This document shows, one piece after another, positions 6,197 to 8,349 of a DNA stretch of 8,349 nucleotides (its first letter is position 1; each line of letters begins with the position of its first letter). Origin of the DNA: Bacillota bacterium (GTDB lineage Bacteria; Bacillota; Desulfitobacteriia; Desulfitobacteriales; JAJXUE01); assembly GCA_021786555.1 (NCBI GenBank), contig JAJYNB010000205.1:1-8349 (forward strand). Direction: 5' to 3'. Position numbers and translations under genes: made by a program. The notes below the pieces were generated by a model. That model was not told where the DNA came from. It was given only the letters and a program-made list of their open reading frames with translations, and did not search any database.

Positions 6197-6955
6197 ATGT
6201 TAGAGATTCAAGCCCTCAGCAAAAGCTACGGGTCTTTCCAGGCCCTGGACTCCTTAAACCTGTCCGTTCAGTCCGGCGAATTATTCGGCTTTCTCGGACC
6301 CAACGGAGCCGGCAAGACCACAACTATCAACATCCTCGCCGGTTTGCTCAAGCCCACCTCGGGCACCGCCAAAATAGCAGGCTTCGATATCAGGCGGCAA
6401 CCGCTTCAGGCCAAAGCCTGTCTCGGCTACGTGCCGGATACCCCATTGCTCTATGAAAAGCTCACCGGACGGGAGTTCCTGCGGTTCATCCAGAGATTGT
6501 ACAAAATTGACAAGGAACAGCCGCAAAAGGCCATCGATAATTTGCTGGAGTTGTTTGAGCTGAAGGACCGGGGCAACGACTTAATCCAGAGCTATTCCCA
6601 CGGCATGAAGCAAAAAATCGCCCTGGCCGGAGTGCTGATCCACGAGCCAAAGGTGATTTTGCTGGATGAGCCCACCGTAGGCCTTGATCCGAAAAGCGCC
6701 CGCCTGATCAAAGATATCCTGCGCGAACTGACCGGGCGGGGGGTTACTGTGTTTATGTCCACCCACATCCTGGAGATAGCGGAGCAGATGTGCGACAGGG
6801 TGGGGATAATCAACCAGGGCAAGCTCCTGGCCCTTGGCACGCCCTCTGAATTGCGGCAGGGCGATTCGCTGGAAAACATCTTCCTGCAGTTGACAGGCGG
6901 CGCCGATTACAGCGAATTGATCCGCTACCTGGGGGAGGGGCCTGAGCATGCGTAA
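6197..6955 (+). CDS. ABC transporter ATP-binding protein (ABC-2 export type)
   Basis: The 252-residue nucleotide-binding subunit would power the membrane protein encoded next. Walker A is GPNGAGKT (34-41), the signature motif is the variant YSHGM (133-137), Walker B is VILLDEP (153-159) with catalytic Glu158, the D-loop is GLDP (162-165) and the switch His is His190 (STH). Asp81 in YVPD stands where the Q-loop Gln often is, a common variant in ABC-2 exporters. The start is the ATG at 6197, preceded by a perfect AGGAGGT (6187-6193). An in-frame ATG at 6074 would add 41 residues without ABC character and is rejected. The protein lacks the extra C-terminal glycan-binding domain of Wzt, so it is not a typical O-antigen ATPase. 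The substrate is unknown. Confidence 0.95.
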   Translation: MLEIQALSKSYGSFQALDSLNLSVQSGELFGFLGPNGAGKTTTINILAGLLKPTSGTAKIAGFDIRRQPLQAKACLGYVPDTPLLYEKLTGREFLRFIQRLYKIDKEQPQKAIDNLLELFELKDRGNDLIQSYSHGMKQKIALAGVLIHEPKVILLDEPTVGLDPKSARLIKDILRELTGRGVTVFMSTHILEIAEQMCDRVGIINQGKLLALGTPSELRQGDSLENIFLQLTGGADYSELIRYLGEGPEHA

Positions 6956-8349
6956 CTTGGCCTTGCTGCTGGCTGCCCACATGAGGTCCCGCTGGAACAA
7001 TCTGCGCACCTCCGGACGGCGCATAGCAACTCTGGTTCTGCTTGCCGTGTTTGCGTTCTGGTTTATTTCCCTGCTGGCAACCCTCAGTCACGGTGTATTT
7101 GCTGTCCTCGCCAGCCAAAATGCTGTTCTGGTAATCGAGTCCCTGACAGCTGCAAGCTTTACGGCAGCTTTTATCCTGGCTCTCCTCAGCAGTGTAGCCT
7201 ATACCTTCAACTCTCTCTACGAAGCCAGGGACTTGCGCTTGCTCTTGAGCAGCCCCCTTGCCCCAACCACGGTTTTCAGCTACAAGTTCCTGCTTTCGTT
7301 CCTTGACATTGCCGGGGTGGTCCTGCTCTTTTTCGGGCCTGTGCTGGCAAGTCTGGGACTCGTATTTTCTGCTTCCCCCTTGTATTACATCCTGGCCTTC
7401 CTGGGCCTTCTGCTCTTCACATTGCTCCCTCTCGGCCTGGGTTATCTCTTGTCCATAGTCGTACTTCGGCTTCTTCCCCCCCGCCGCAGCAAGGAAATAC
7501 TTGCCGTCATCGGCAGCCTCACCGGCCTGATGATTTGGGCCGGCATGCAATATATGCAGACCATGGTCCCCCGCTCTCCGGACCCTCTGGTACTTAATTC
7601 CCTGACTGGGCATATTTCCTTTCTTTCCTATTGGCCACCCGGCTGGGCGGCAGGCTTAGCGGTTAACCTTGCGCTGGGGAATATGAGCAGCGCCCTGCTC
7701 CTCCTCCTGCTCTTAGCCGCATTGAGCCTGGCCCTCACAATCCTGTGCCTGACAGCTGTCCAAACCCTTTACCTTTCGGGATGGGCCAACAGCCATGCCA
7801 TACCGCATAAGACTAAAGTAAGCCACCCGGTCAGGGAAGCCCCCTTGTTCAACTTCCTGCCTGCTGTACTGGCCGGGGTAATGTCAAAAGAGATAAAGAC
7901 CCTGCAGCGGAACCTGCAGGAGCTGACCCAATGGGTATTACCGGTAGTTATCATCGCCTTCTTTGTCTGGCAGAGCTCACGGCGCCCACCCATGGACGCC
8001 CAGGGGGCTCAATTCTTTGATACCATGAACCTGATTGTTATAGCCTTTATCACCAGTCTGATGGCATCCAGCATCTCATCCCGCTCCCTGCCCAGGGAAG
8101 GCAGGTGCATCCAGCTCTTTGTCCTAAGCCCGGTAGATTTGAAACAAGTGCTTTTGGGCAAATTCTTCATCGCTTACCTGCCTGCCCTGATTCTGGCGGA
8201 AGCAGCCCTGCTCTTCATTATCCTGTTCACAGGCAAAAGTCCGGGTTGGTTTGGCTTTCCGGCCCTGGCCCTGGTCATGCCCAGCTTTACCGCCTTGGGC
8301 TTGAGCATGGGAGCCTTCTCCGGCCGCTATAACAGCACAAACCCCAAGA
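6948..8349 (+). CDS. ABC-2-type transporter permease, large polytopic form (3' end outside window)
   Basis: An open frame of 467 codons runs from the ATG at 6948 to the window end with no stop; I translated it by hand. It overlaps the ATPase gene by 8 nt and has GGAGG (6934-6938) nine bases upstream. About ten hydrophobic spans are visible, roughly at residues 26-48, 60-86, 113-140, 145-173, 184-201, 245-268, 329-341, 360-377, 406-427 and 433-455. Cytoplasmic-looking segments contain EARDLRLLLSSPL (92-104) and SPVDLKQVLLGKF (394-406), which resemble each other and probably contact the ATPase. The size and the DLRLLLSSPL motif recall the large permeases of Firmicutes ABC exporters often annotated as ABC_tran_2; that family name is tentative. 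The substrate is unknown. It may serve the adjacent glycan cluster or be independent. Confidence 0.85.
   Translation, partial: MRNLALLLAAHMRSRWNNLRTSGRRIATLVLLAVFAFWFISLLATLSHGVFAVLASQNAVLVIESLTAASFTAAFILALLSSVAYTFNSLYEARDLRLLLSSPLAPTTVFSYKFLLSFLDIAGVVLLFFGPVLASLGLVFSASPLYYILAFLGLLLFTLLPLGLGYLLSIVVLRLLPPRRSKEILAVIGSLTGLMIWAGMQYMQTMVPRSPDPLVLNSLTGHISFLSYWPPGWAAGLAVNLALGNMSSALLLLLLLAALSLALTILCLTAVQTLYLSGWANSHAIPHKTKVSHPVREAPLFNFLPAVLAGVMSKEIKTLQRNLQELTQWVLPVVIIAFFVWQSSRRPPMDAQGAQFFDTMNLIVIAFITSLMASSISSRSLPREGRCIQLFVLSPVDLKQVLLGKFFIAYLPALILAEAALLFIILFTGKSPGWFGFPALALVMPSFTALGLSMGAFSGRYNSTNPK

Noticed and set aside
6810..7613. Long open frame on the minus strand opposite the permease gene
   Set aside because: Its translation is low-complexity and Gln/Gly/Lys-rich with no recognisable domain, and it mirrors leucine-rich codons of the real membrane protein.
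6197..8349. Interpreting the ABC pair as a Wzm/Wzt O-antigen exporter
   Set aside because: The ATPase lacks the C-terminal carbohydrate-binding domain of Wzt, and the permease is far larger, with more spans than the roughly six-span Wzm.

Overview
The window is bacterial, gene-dense and GC-rich (mid-50s % by eye). It looks like chromosome from a Gram-positive anaerobe of the Clostridia/Peptococcaceae type. That placement is an inference from strong AGGAGG/AGGTGA ribosome binding sites, GTG starts on two genes, an ABC pair resembling Firmicutes export systems, and a GTGTCAGGGGGACAGG-type inverted repeat of a kind I associate with such genomes. No rRNA, tRNA, CRISPR array or intact transposase gene is visible.

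Positions 6009 down to 1 (minus strand) hold a six-gene surface-polysaccharide operon. In transcription order the genes are a family GT2 glycosyltransferase (6009-5233), gmd for GDP-mannose 4,6-dehydratase (5205-4123), a family GT11 fucosyltransferase (4080-3277), rfbG for CDP-glucose 4,6-dehydratase (3158-2085), rfbH for the PLP/iron-sulfur CDP-sugar 3-dehydrase (1838-498), and the first 167 codons of an extended-SDR sugar epimerase/reductase that overlaps rfbH by 4 nt and runs off the window. Two nucleotide-sugar branches are mixed. One is the GDP branch (GMD feeding GDP-fucose, used by the GT11 enzyme). The other is the CDP branch (RfbG then RfbH, leading to a 3,6-dideoxyhexose). Several partners are not in the window: the glucose-1-phosphate cytidylyltransferase (RfbF), the E3 reductase that drives RfbH, and GDP-fucose synthase.

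The operon is interrupted between rfbG and rfbH by about 250 bp of non-coding DNA. It holds a nested inverted-repeat element: a perfect 29-bp inverted repeat lies inside a frame of oppositely oriented TCAGAAT-like heptamer arrays. Part of this element can form a hairpin two bases upstream of the rfbH ribosome binding site.

A 187-bp divergent intergenic region (6010-6196) with an AT-rich ATTATAAT core separates the operon from a plus-strand pair. That pair is an ABC-transporter ATPase (6197-6955), overlapped by 8 nt by a large polytopic ABC-2-type permease (6948 to beyond 8349). The ATPase is a short stand-alone nucleotide-binding subunit without a Wzt-like C-terminal domain, so a role in exporting the neighbouring polysaccharide is possible but not shown.
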